A stretch of 64,000 bases of DNA from Candidimonas nitroreducens. Its GTDB lineage: Bacteria > Pseudomonadota > Gammaproteobacteria > Burkholderiales > Burkholderiaceae_B. The DNA is taken from assembly GCF_002209565.1 (NCBI RefSeq), contig NZ_NJIH01000004.1, positions 310,001 through 374,000 of the forward strand. Direction: 5' to 3'. The position numbers and the translations under genes are program-made. Shown here piece after piece: positions 19,347 through 27,133 of the stretch. The notes beneath the pieces were generated by a model. The model ran no database searches and had not been told where the DNA came from. It saw only the letters and a list, made by a program, of their open reading frames with translations. The stretch's first letter is position 1, and every line of letters starts with the position of its first letter.

Positions 19347-19450
19347 GCGTGTACTTGCCGCCTGCGCATACCGCCATCACCATGGCAGCCACAGCGTCGC
19401 GGCAGCATCCGTTTTTCTTCACCGTCAACCATCGCACAGGGAGGTGCCGT

Positions 19451-19513
19451 ATGTCCGTTCCGGATTCCGCCGACCCTCGCGCCACTGCACGACACCCGCT
19501 GCCTCAGCTTTAG
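19451..19513 (+). CDS. Candidate 20-residue leader peptide
   Basis: An ATG preceded by AGGGAGG with 6-nt spacing opens a frame of 20 codons (MSVPDSADPRATARHPLPQL) and then TAG. The ribosome site is better than that of the downstream exporter gene. The peptide has no recognisable family. It may be an upstream regulatory frame or chance; only the ribosome site and position support it. Confidence 0.3.
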   Translation: MSVPDSADPRATARHPLPQL

Positions 19514-19667
19514 CTTCAGTGTCGTCCGCGCGGGTTCGCCGCGTCACGGTTTTTCAATAGCCGCCGCCAGCGCACCCACGCCTGCTCTACCCGAGCGTCC
19601 AACAAGTCCTTCGCCCGCGGGCTCGTGCCGCGGGCCTTGGCTGTCGCTGCTTCTTTTTATTCATCAC

Positions 19668-21578
19668 ATGGAAACCCGCAGGCCGCGCGCCGCCGGATCC
19701 CGATATATGGTTCGCAAACAACTCGACTTCCGCGGGCAAGTCTTCAAGAAAGTACTGGGCTACACCTTCCGCCACTGGCGCAGGCAGCCCTGGCGCATCG
19801 GCGCCATAGCGCTGCTCGCACTGCTGTCGGCCGTGGCCGACGTATTCACGCCGCTGTTCGCCGGCCGGCTGGTCGACGCATTGGCCGCGGGCCCGGCCGG
19901 CAAGGCCGCGGCCTGGGACGCCGCCTGGTCGGCGTTCTGGCTGCTGGTCGCCCTGGGGCTGGGCGGCACGGTGCTGCGCCAGCTGGGCTTCATGAACATC
20001 ATCACACTGACGCTGAAGATGATGAGCGAGATCGCCGCGGGCGCCTTCCACCGCGTGCAGCGCCTGTCCACCGACTGGCACGCCAGCAGCTTCGCCGGTT
20101 CTACCGTGCGCAAGATCACGCGCGGCATGTGGGCGCTCGACCTGCTCAACGACACGCTGCTGATCGCCCTGCTGCCTTCGCTTGCGATGCTCGCCGGCGC
20201 CACGCTGCTGCTGGGCGCGCACTGGCCCGTCATGGGCCTGGTGGTCGGGCTGGGCGCGCTGCTGTACATCACCGTCACGGTCGGGCTGTCGCTGGGCTTT
20301 GTGGCGCCGGCCGCGCAGCTGGCCAACGCCTGGGATACCCGCATGGGCGGCGCGCTGGCCGACGCGGTCACCTGCAACGCCGTGGTCAAGGCCTTCGGCG
20401 CCGAGACCCGCGAAGAGGCGCGCCTCGGGCGGGTCATCGGCAAGTGGCGCGTGCGCACCCGCCGCACCTGGGTGCGCGGCACCCTGAACGGCGGCGCGCA
20501 GGGCGCGATGCTGGCGGCCATGCAGGCCGCCATACTGGGCGCGGCGCTGTGGCTGTGGGCCGCGGGGCGCGCCAGCGTGGGCGACATCACCTTCGCGCTG
20601 TCGATGTTCTTCGTGCTGCAGGGCTACCTGTACGACGTGGGCATGCACATCCGCAATCTGCAGCGTTCGGTCAACGACATGGAAGAACTGGTAGAGCTCG
20701 AAAGCCTGCCGCCCGGCGTGGCCGACAGGCCTGGCGCACGCGACCTTGCGGTGACGCGCGGCGAGATCCGCTTCGAGCACGTCGGCTTCGGCTACGACGC
20801 CCAGGGCCGGCGCGGCAAACCGCTGTACCAGGACTTCTCGGTGCGCATCGCACCGGGCGAGCGCATCGGGCTGGTGGGGCATTCCGGCTCGGGCAAGACC
20901 ACCTTCATCAAGCTGGTGCAAAGGCTCTACGACGTGGATTCCGGCGCCATCACGATCGACGGCCAGGACATCGCCCAAGTCACGCAGTCGTCGCTGCGCA
21001 GCCGCATCGCGATCGTGCAGCAGGAACCTCTGCTGTTCCACCGCACGCTGGCCGAGAATATCGCTTATGCCCGGCCCGGTGCCAGCCGTACCCAGATCGA
21101 GCAGGCCGCAAGACTGGCCGGCGCGCACGAGTTCATCGCCGCGCTGCCGCAGGGCTACGAAACGCTGGTGGGCGAGCGCGGCATCAAGCTCTCGGGCGGC
21201 GAGCGCCAGCGCGTGGCGATCGCCCGGGCCTTCCTGGCCGACGCCCCCATCCTGATCCTGGACGAGGCCACGGCCAGCCTGGACAGCGAAAGCGAAGCCT
21301 TGATCCAGCAGGCCATGGAGCGCCTGATGGTTGGCCGCACCACCCTGGTGGTGGCGCACCGCCTATCGACGGTACGCGCGCTCGACCGGCTGCTGGTGCT
21401 GGACAAGGGCCGGATCATCGAGGAAGGCACGCACGACGAGCTGGTGCGCCGCAAGAACGGCGTGTACCGGCGGCTGTACGAACGCCAGGCGCTGTCGCTG
21501 GCCGAGACGCCCGCGGCAGCATCCAACGGCACCGCGGGATGGGACTCAGCGGCACAGGCAAACCACGCGATTGCCTGA
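19668..21578 (+). CDS. ABC exporter, fused membrane and ATPase domains (MsbA/MdlB type)
   Basis: 636-residue half-transporter that should act as a dimer. Six-helix TMD1 domain occupies about residues 30-330. The ATPase follows, with Walker A GHSGSGKTT (about 404-412), Q-loop region IVQQEPLLFHRTLAENI, signature LSGGERQRVAIARAF (about 507) and Walker B ILILDEATASLDSES. The cargo is unknown; siderophore, lipid or drug are all possible. Both the ATG at 19668 and a second ATG at 19707 (MVRKQLDFRG) have weak ribosome sites; the second fits the domain start better. The 3' end overlaps the convergent siderophore ATPase gene by 33 nt. Confidence 0.9.
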   Translation: METRRPRAAGSRYMVRKQLDFRGQVFKKVLGYTFRHWRRQPWRIGAIALLALLSAVADVFTPLFAGRLVDALAAGPAGKAAAWDAAWSAFWLLVALGLGGTVLRQLGFMNIITLTLKMMSEIAAGAFHRVQRLSTDWHASSFAGSTVRKITRGMWALDLLNDTLLIALLPSLAMLAGATLLLGAHWPVMGLVVGLGALLYITVTVGLSLGFVAPAAQLANAWDTRMGGALADAVTCNAVVKAFGAETREEARLGRVIGKWRVRTRRTWVRGTLNGGAQGAMLAAMQAAILGAALWLWAAGRASVGDITFALSMFFVLQGYLYDVGMHIRNLQRSVNDMEELVELESLPPGVADRPGARDLAVTRGEIRFEHVGFGYDAQGRRGKPLYQDFSVRIAPGERIGLVGHSGSGKTTFIKLVQRLYDVDSGAITIDGQDIAQVTQSSLRSRIAIVQQEPLLFHRTLAENIAYARPGASRTQIEQAARLAGAHEFIAALPQGYETLVGERGIKLSGGERQRVAIARAFLADAPILILDEATASLDSESEALIQQAMERLMVGRTTLVVAHRLSTVRALDRLLVLDKGRIIEEGTHDELVRRKNGVYRRLYERQALSLAETPAAASNGTAGWDSAAQANHAIA

Positions 21579-22382
21579 GGGCTGATGCACCATCACGTCC
21601 ATGTCGATGTCGTACACGGACTTCAGTACGGCGGGCTGAAGTATTTGCTCGCCCGAACCGACGGCCACCACCCTGCCCTGGCGCAGGGCCACAAGCTCGT
21701 CGCAATAGCGCCCGGCCATGTAGACGTCGTGCAGAATCACCACCACGCCCAGGCCGCGCTGCTTGCACAGATGCCGCAACAGCGCAAGCACTTCGACCTG
21801 GTGGCGGATGTCCAGCGCCGAAGTGGGCTCGTCCAGCACCAGCACGTCGGCCTGCTGCGCCACCAGCATGGCAAGCCAGGCGCGCTGCCGTTCGCCGCCG
21901 GAAAGTGTATCGACCAGGCGCTGCGCCAGGCTGCCCACCGAGGTGATGGCTATGCTGTCCCTGACGCTGTCCCGGTCGGCCTTGCCGGGCGCCCCGAACA
22001 CCCCCTGCCAGGGGTAGCGCCCCAAGGCGACCAGCTCGGCGACAGTCAGGCCTACGGCCGGGGGAATCTGTTGCGGCAGGTACGCCACCATGCGGGCGAA
22101 CTGCCTTGCGGCAATCGACCGCGCCGGCCGGCCGCGCACCCGCAGCTCGCCGCATGACGGCGCGGCCTGGCGCGCCAGAATCCGGCCCAGCGTCGACTTG
22201 CCGGAACCATTGGGGCCGATAATGCCCACCATCCGGCCGGCCCGCACCGCCAACTGCAGCGGCTGCAATATGGTGCGCCCTTCGAGCTCGAACCCGACCT
22301 GCGCGGCCTCCAGCAGCACCGGAGCGTCGGGCTGCGGATCCTGCCGCCGCGGCGCGCCTCGATCCGACGTGGCTGCGCTCAT
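21546..22382 (-). CDS. Iron-siderophore ABC transporter ATP-binding protein (FhuC/FecE type)
   Basis: 278-residue ATPase for the siderophore importer. Walker A is GPNGSGKSTLGRILA (about 57-71), then the Q-loop YLPQQIPPAVGLTVAELVALGRYPW typical of FecE/FhuC proteins, signature LSGGERQRAWLAML and Walker B VLVLDEPTSALDIRHQVE. The ATG at 22382 overlaps the stop of the upstream exporter gene (ATGA), showing translational coupling; the longer open frame upstream is a shadow of that exporter. Last gene of the operon that begins with the TonB receptor. Confidence 0.95.
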   Translation of the reverse strand: MSAATSDRGAPRRQDPQPDAPVLLEAAQVGFELEGRTILQPLQLAVRAGRMVGIIGPNGSGKSTLGRILARQAAPSCGELRVRGRPARSIAARQFARMVAYLPQQIPPAVGLTVAELVALGRYPWQGVFGAPGKADRDSVRDSIAITSVGSLAQRLVDTLSGGERQRAWLAMLVAQQADVLVLDEPTSALDIRHQVEVLALLRHLCKQRGLGVVVILHDVYMAGRYCDELVALRQGRVVAVGSGEQILQPAVLKSVYDIDMDVMVHQPSGNRVVCLCR

Positions 22383-24079
22383 CCCGCGGCCCTCGCAGCC
22401 CGCGGCTCCGCCGCAACAGTATCGATCGCCCGGATCCGGCCATCGCTCATGTGCACCACCCGATCGGCAACATGAAAATACCGGTCGTCGTGCGAAATGA
22501 CCACGAGCGTACGGCCCTCGCGCTTGAGGCCGGGCAGGATTTCCGTATAGAAGATGCGGCGAAAGGCCGGATCCTGGTCGGCCGCCCACTCGTCGAACAC
22601 CAGTATCGGCCGCCTGTCCAGATACGCGTGCACCAGCGCCAACCGCTTGCGCTGGCCCGTGGAAAGATCCACGGTGGAAAAGCGCCCGTCCTGCACGACC
22701 ACCTTGTGGCCGAGTTCGAGCCGCTCGAGGTAGCCCGCGGCCTCGGCCGCCTGCTCGGGCCGCAGCACGATGTCGTCGAAAAGATAATAGTCGGAGAACA
22801 CGGTGCTGAACATTTGCCTGTAGTCGTCGCGGGTGTCGGCGACCACCGGTACGCCATCCCACAGAATCAAGCCGTCGCGGGGTTCGTACAGCCCCAGCAG
22901 CAGCTTGATGAGCGTGGTCTTGCCGCTGCCGTTTTCGCCCACCAGGAACAGCATCTCTCCGGGCCGGATATCCAGATCGACCGGCCCCAGCGTGAAGCGG
23001 CTCGCGCCCTCGTCCGCGGGATACGAATAGGCGACCCGGCGCATCGAGATCATACAGGGGCGCGCGGTTTCGGGGCCCGGCTCCGTATCGACGAACAGAT
23101 TCGCCTCGGAATTGGAAAAGCGCCGCGACAGCTCCGCCACGCGCCGCACGGCCACCTGCGCCTGCCCCAGCAAAGGCAGCGCGCTGATCAGCTGCGCCAG
23201 CGGCCCCTTGACGTAGAGCAGCACGATGACGAAGCCCGACACTACCGGCTCGGACGCCGACAGCGTGCCGTGCAGGGCCAGCACCAGGCCGATGACCACG
23301 AAGAACAATGCGGAGCCGAACGCATTGGCCGACATGAAAATGCGCATGGCGCGCACGCGCAGGCTGCGGATGCGCTCGATGGTGACGGCCAATTGCGTAT
23401 CGCGTATGCGCCTGCGCCGCCTGCGGTCGATGCGCAGCTCCTTGGCGCCTTCAGTGATTGCGCGGTACTGCCGCTGCAGCTCGTCCTGCGCCTCGCGCGC
23501 CGCCTCGAACCCGCGCCGCCCGCGCAGCCTGGCCGCCGCGTGGGCCCAGCTGCCGAGCGCGATGGCCGCCACCGCGATCAGGCTCATCGCGGGCGACAGC
23601 ACGGTCAAGTAGGCGAAGCAGCCGATAGTAATGGCCAGCGCGATCGCCAGACTGGAAAAACCGAAGGTGAAGGTACTGATGATATCGATGTCCTGGTTCA
23701 TGACGGTGGTGATGCGATGCACCCGGAAACGCTCGATCTCTTCGATCGGCGCCGACAGGATCTTCTGCGTCAGATCCTGGCGCAGCCTGGCCACCACGCT
23801 TTGCCCGACGTAGCCATTGCCCAGGTCGGAAATAATTTCTCCGGCGATCGTCACCACGCACAGCGCCGCAAAGGACAACAGCAGCACGGCGGACACCCCA
23901 GTTCCCGCATGCAGCGCCCGGTTCACCGTGGCCAGCAGCCACACCGTGGACAGGCCGCTGGCCGCCCCCATGGCCGTGGCCAGCAACGCCACTTTCCAGA
24001 AAGGCCTGAGCAGGCTCGTGATTTCCCGCAACAGCGACGTCTGCGCCGGGCCGCGGGCCTGGGTATCGGACACACTCAC
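22379..24079 (-). CDS. Cyclic-peptide/siderophore export ABC transporter (SyrD/PvdE type)
   Basis: 566-residue fused TMD-ATPase of the SyrD/PvdE cyclic peptide exporter family, whose known members export syringomycin or pyoverdine precursors. The membrane domain covers about 15-320, and Walker A GENGSGKTTLIKLLLG lies near residue 380. The family has the unusual signature DLSTGQRKRLALV and Walker B ILVFDEWAADQDPAFRRIFY, both present here. The start is taken as GTG at 24079: GGAG lies 7 nt upstream and it overlaps the permease stop (GTGA), whereas the ATG at 24100 lacks a ribosome site. An exporter inside an import operon is notable. Confidence 0.9.
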   Translation of the reverse strand: MSVSDTQARGPAQTSLLREITSLLRPFWKVALLATAMGAASGLSTVWLLATVNRALHAGTGVSAVLLLSFAALCVVTIAGEIISDLGNGYVGQSVVARLRQDLTQKILSAPIEEIERFRVHRITTVMNQDIDIISTFTFGFSSLAIALAITIGCFAYLTVLSPAMSLIAVAAIALGSWAHAAARLRGRRGFEAAREAQDELQRQYRAITEGAKELRIDRRRRRRIRDTQLAVTIERIRSLRVRAMRIFMSANAFGSALFFVVIGLVLALHGTLSASEPVVSGFVIVLLYVKGPLAQLISALPLLGQAQVAVRRVAELSRRFSNSEANLFVDTEPGPETARPCMISMRRVAYSYPADEGASRFTLGPVDLDIRPGEMLFLVGENGSGKTTLIKLLLGLYEPRDGLILWDGVPVVADTRDDYRQMFSTVFSDYYLFDDIVLRPEQAAEAAGYLERLELGHKVVVQDGRFSTVDLSTGQRKRLALVHAYLDRRPILVFDEWAADQDPAFRRIFYTEILPGLKREGRTLVVISHDDRYFHVADRVVHMSDGRIRAIDTVAAEPRAARAAG

Positions 24080-26151
24080 TTCATTCTCCACAATAGCCAT
24101 AGGAAAAAAGGGCCGCCCAGCAGCATGGCGACCAGCCCGCCGGGAATCTGCCAGGGAAAGGCAGCCATGCGCCCTACCCAGTCGGCAAGCACCATCAGCA
24201 CGGCGCCGGCCAGGGCCGAGCCGCTCAATTGCGCGCCGGGGCGCCGAAGCCCCAGTCCGTGCACCAGGTGAGGCGCGAGCAAGCCCACGAAGGTCAGGGG
24301 GCCGACCATGATCGTTGCGCCGGCCGTCATCACAGCGATCACAGCAAGAAAATACAAGCGCGCCAGCGGTACCCGCAGGCCCAGCGAGCGGGCCGCCGGC
24401 TCTTCCAGGGATAGAATCACCAGCCAGCGCCGCGCCGCCGCGGCCAAGGCGAAGCCGGCCGCCAGCAGCAGCGCGCCCGGCCATATGGCCGACAGCGTCG
24501 CGCGGTAGGTCGAACCCGACATCCAGGTCAGCAGCATGACCGCGCGAGGATCGCCGCCCGACAGCAGATAGGCGGCGCAGGCGCTGAACAGCGTCGACAG
24601 CACCACGCCGACCAGCAACAGCCGCTGCGGCGCAAAGCCCGAACGCCAGTTCAGCGCCACGATCACGCCCAGGCCGGCCGCGGCCCCCAGCACCGACGCG
24701 GCCAGCATGCCGGCCGGCTGCAGGCTGTCCGCCAGCAGCAAGGCCGCTATCACCCCCAGCGACGCACCGGAAGAAATCCCCAAGACCTCCGGGCTCGCCA
24801 GCGGATTGCCGGTCAGACGCTGCAACAGCGAGCCGGCCAGCGCCAGCATGGCGCCGGCAATGCCCGCCGCCAGCACGCGCGGGAGGCGCCATTCCCGCAC
24901 CAGGCCCCAGTCGCCCCACCCCGCCCAGGCCCAGCCATGCATCGTGCGCCCCAGGCACAGGCCGGCCGCCACGCTTGCCACGCACGCCAGAACCAACAGC
25001 GCCATCACTTGCCGCGGCTGCAAGCCGCGCTGCAATACCAGGGACTCGTCCGCGCCGGGCGGCTCCAGCAACGCGATGCGCCGCCGCAGCAGCAGCCATA
25101 GCAATAGCGGCGCGCCGACCAGGGCGCAGGCGCTGCCGGTGGGAATCGCCCAGGCTACCTGCCCCACCAGCTGTACGGCCTGGTCGGCCGCCCACAGCAA
25201 CAGCGCCCCCAGCAAGGGCGCCGCCAGCAGGCCCTGGCGGAAGGTGCGCGCGCCCAGCATGCGTGCGAGATTGGGCGCCATCAGGCCGATGAAGCCTATG
25301 ACGCCGACCGCGGCGACGCTGGCGGCACTGGCTGCAACCCCCAGGGCTATGGCCGCGAACCTCACGGCAGGCACGCGCACCCCCAACGCCGCGGCCCGCG
25401 CGTCATCCAGCGTCAGCATGGCCAGCGGCCGCTGCAGCAGCCCTGCGCACACGCCCAGAACGGCCAGCTGCGGAATCAGGCGCAGGGCATCCTGCCAGCC
25501 ATTCTGCACCAGCGACCCCGTCTGCCAGATGAACAAGTCTTTCAGGCTTTCGTGATGAGTCAGCGTCAGTGCCGCGCCCGCAGCGCCACAGAACAGCGCG
25601 ACGACGAGGCCCGCCAAGATGACATTGAGCGCGGCGAACCTGGATTTCCACGCCACCGCCACCACCAGCGCGCAGGCGCCCGCAGCACCGGCCAGCGCCA
25701 CGGCCTCTGACCCCCAGGCCAGCAGCCCGGGAGCATAGAGCATGGCTGCCGCGAGAGCCAGATAGGCGCCCGAGGAAACCCCGATGATCGCGGGGTCGGC
25801 CAAGGGGTTGCGCAGCGCTTGCTGGAACAGCATCCCGGCCAGGCCGAGCGCGGCACCGACCAGCCAGCTCATGGCGATACGCGGCAGCGCCACCTGGCTG
25901 AACACCAGGCCCTCGACCACGCCGGGCGGCCGCCCGGCCAGTATGTCCATCCAGGCCGAAGGCGGCGCCGCCTTGGCCAGCGTGTGCAGGGTCAGCAACA
26001 ACAATGCCATGCCCAGCACCGCGGGCATGAGCCAGTTGATGCGCGGCAAAGCCTGCGCGGCCGCAGCCGGCGGCCCGCCCGCCTGGCGTAGCGCGGCATC
26101 TCCTTCATGAGAGGAAGCGCCGGCCTTCGGCGGCCGCACGGGCATATTCAT
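24076..26151 (-). CDS. Fused siderophore ABC permease (FhuB-like, two FecCD domains)
   Basis: 691-residue inner-membrane protein made of two tandem FecCD/BtuC-type permease units (about 45-360 and 370-690), as in FhuB of hydroxamate transporters. Each half repeats the family blocks, for example RNPLADPAIIGVSSGAYLAL in the first and GNPLASPEVLGISSGASLGV in the second, and each ends with the G-FIGLMAPNLAR / TFVGLLAPHLVH coupling loop. The ATG at 26151 overlaps the stop of the binding-protein gene (ATGA). Fusion is normal for this subgroup, so it is not an assembly artefact. Confidence 0.95.
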   Translation of the reverse strand: MNMPVRPPKAGASSHEGDAALRQAGGPPAAAAQALPRINWLMPAVLGMALLLLTLHTLAKAAPPSAWMDILAGRPPGVVEGLVFSQVALPRIAMSWLVGAALGLAGMLFQQALRNPLADPAIIGVSSGAYLALAAAMLYAPGLLAWGSEAVALAGAAGACALVVAVAWKSRFAALNVILAGLVVALFCGAAGAALTLTHHESLKDLFIWQTGSLVQNGWQDALRLIPQLAVLGVCAGLLQRPLAMLTLDDARAAALGVRVPAVRFAAIALGVAASAASVAAVGVIGFIGLMAPNLARMLGARTFRQGLLAAPLLGALLLWAADQAVQLVGQVAWAIPTGSACALVGAPLLLWLLLRRRIALLEPPGADESLVLQRGLQPRQVMALLVLACVASVAAGLCLGRTMHGWAWAGWGDWGLVREWRLPRVLAAGIAGAMLALAGSLLQRLTGNPLASPEVLGISSGASLGVIAALLLADSLQPAGMLAASVLGAAAGLGVIVALNWRSGFAPQRLLLVGVVLSTLFSACAAYLLSGGDPRAVMLLTWMSGSTYRATLSAIWPGALLLAAGFALAAAARRWLVILSLEEPAARSLGLRVPLARLYFLAVIAVMTAGATIMVGPLTFVGLLAPHLVHGLGLRRPGAQLSGSALAGAVLMVLADWVGRMAAFPWQIPGGLVAMLLGGPFFLWLLWRMK

Positions 26152-27119
26152 GCTCGCGCTCCAACGGGGCCGCTCATGACCCGGCTCACTATCCGTGCGC
26201 AGCGCAAGGCCGAGGGAATGCCGCCTAGCGCGTAGAAAGGCGCGATGGCCGCCGCCCTGCCGCCGGCGACCGCAGGCAGGCCGCGCCACAGGGTGCTGCC
26301 ACGCAAGCGAGCCTCGGCGCGCTGCGTCCTGGGCCCCTGATCCAGGTACAGGATGGCCGCCTGCGGATCCGCGGCCAGCTCGGAAATTCCCACCAGGCTA
26401 TTTCCGTAGAGCGAGGTCTTGGCTATCCAGGCATTGCGCAGGCCCAGCCGCGCGAGCAGCGCATCCACCCAGCTGCCCTTGCCATACACGTAGGCCTGCG
26501 CCCCGCTCTCACTGAGCACGGCAACGTATAGCGGGCGCCGCGGCCGCGCTGCCAGCGCGGCACGCATGCCTTCGATCGAGGCATCGAACTCGCTCAATCG
26601 CCTTCGAGCCAAGTCGTCGCGCCCCACGGACTTGCCGACCTGCAGCAGCAGTTCGCGTATGCGCCGGTAGGGAGCCCGGCGCGCATCGATGACGGCGGCC
26701 GTTACGGTCGGCGCGATCCGGCCGAACAAGGACTGCATGCCCGACTGCCAATTCGAGATGTAGATAAGGTCGGGGCGCAGCGCCGCCAGCAGTTCCAGAT
26801 TGGGTTCACTGCGCGCCCCCAGGTCGACGGTTGCCGCGGGCAGTACGGGTTCGGGCAGCCAGCGCCGGTATGTGGCCAGCTCGGGCACGGCCAGCGGCAT
26901 GTGCCCGAGCCACGCCAGAGTCTCGGCCGAGGCCCAGTCGATACAGGCGACTCTGGCCGCCGGTGCGGCCAGTGCGCGGCGCGGCGCAATGCCAACAAGC
27001 CCTTGCGCCGCGGCAAACAGGCACAGGCGCCGGCGCCGCGAGGCATGGGCCCGCTCGTTTTCAAGCGATTCCGCGGCCCGGACGCCCGAGCCCGGCACGG
27101 CGGCGTGCCCGATATGCAT
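26148..27119 (-). CDS. Siderophore ABC transporter substrate-binding protein (FhuD-like), probable Tat substrate
   Basis: 323-residue periplasmic binding protein of the FecB/FhuD type. The N-terminus carries a run of arginines then a hydrophobic stretch and an Ala-x-Ala site (RRRRLCLFAAAQGLVGIAP...ALAAP, about 27-53), which fits a twin-arginine signal. The mature part has the hinge features of the family: VACIDWASAETLAWLG at the start and LAALRPDLIYISNWQSG in the middle. Start at ATG 27119, 14 nt after the TonB receptor stop with a GGAG site. Companion to the fused permease. Confidence 0.9.
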   Translation of the reverse strand: MHIGHAAVPGSGVRAAESLENERAHASRRRRLCLFAAAQGLVGIAPRRALAAPAARVACIDWASAETLAWLGHMPLAVPELATYRRWLPEPVLPAATVDLGARSEPNLELLAALRPDLIYISNWQSGMQSLFGRIAPTVTAAVIDARRAPYRRIRELLLQVGKSVGRDDLARRRLSEFDASIEGMRAALAARPRRPLYVAVLSESGAQAYVYGKGSWVDALLARLGLRNAWIAKTSLYGNSLVGISELAADPQAAILYLDQGPRTQRAEARLRGSTLWRGLPAVAGGRAAAIAPFYALGGIPSALRCARIVSRVMSGPVGARA

Positions 27120-27133
27120 GCGCGGCGGCTCCG

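Larger units (their letters stand above)
19176..19667. other. Long leader region before the ABC exporter gene
   Basis: 492 nt without a conventional gene. It contains a candidate sigma-70 promoter (19317-19346) and a 20-codon reading frame with a strong Shine-Dalgarno (19451-19513). Between that frame and the exporter a GC-rich inverted segment (CGCGCGGGTTCGCCGCG, about 19530-19546) is followed by GTCACGGTTTTT, which could be a transcription attenuator. Confidence 0.45.

Noticed and set aside
22383-25195. Long upstream extensions of the exporter and ATPase genes in the siderophore operon
   Set aside because: The extra N-terminal residues are the shadow of the neighbouring permease or exporter; proper starts with ribosome sites and stop overlaps exist.
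24076-26151. Fused permease as an assembly artefact
   Set aside because: Two tandem FecCD units of normal size are known in FhuB, and both halves keep their motifs.
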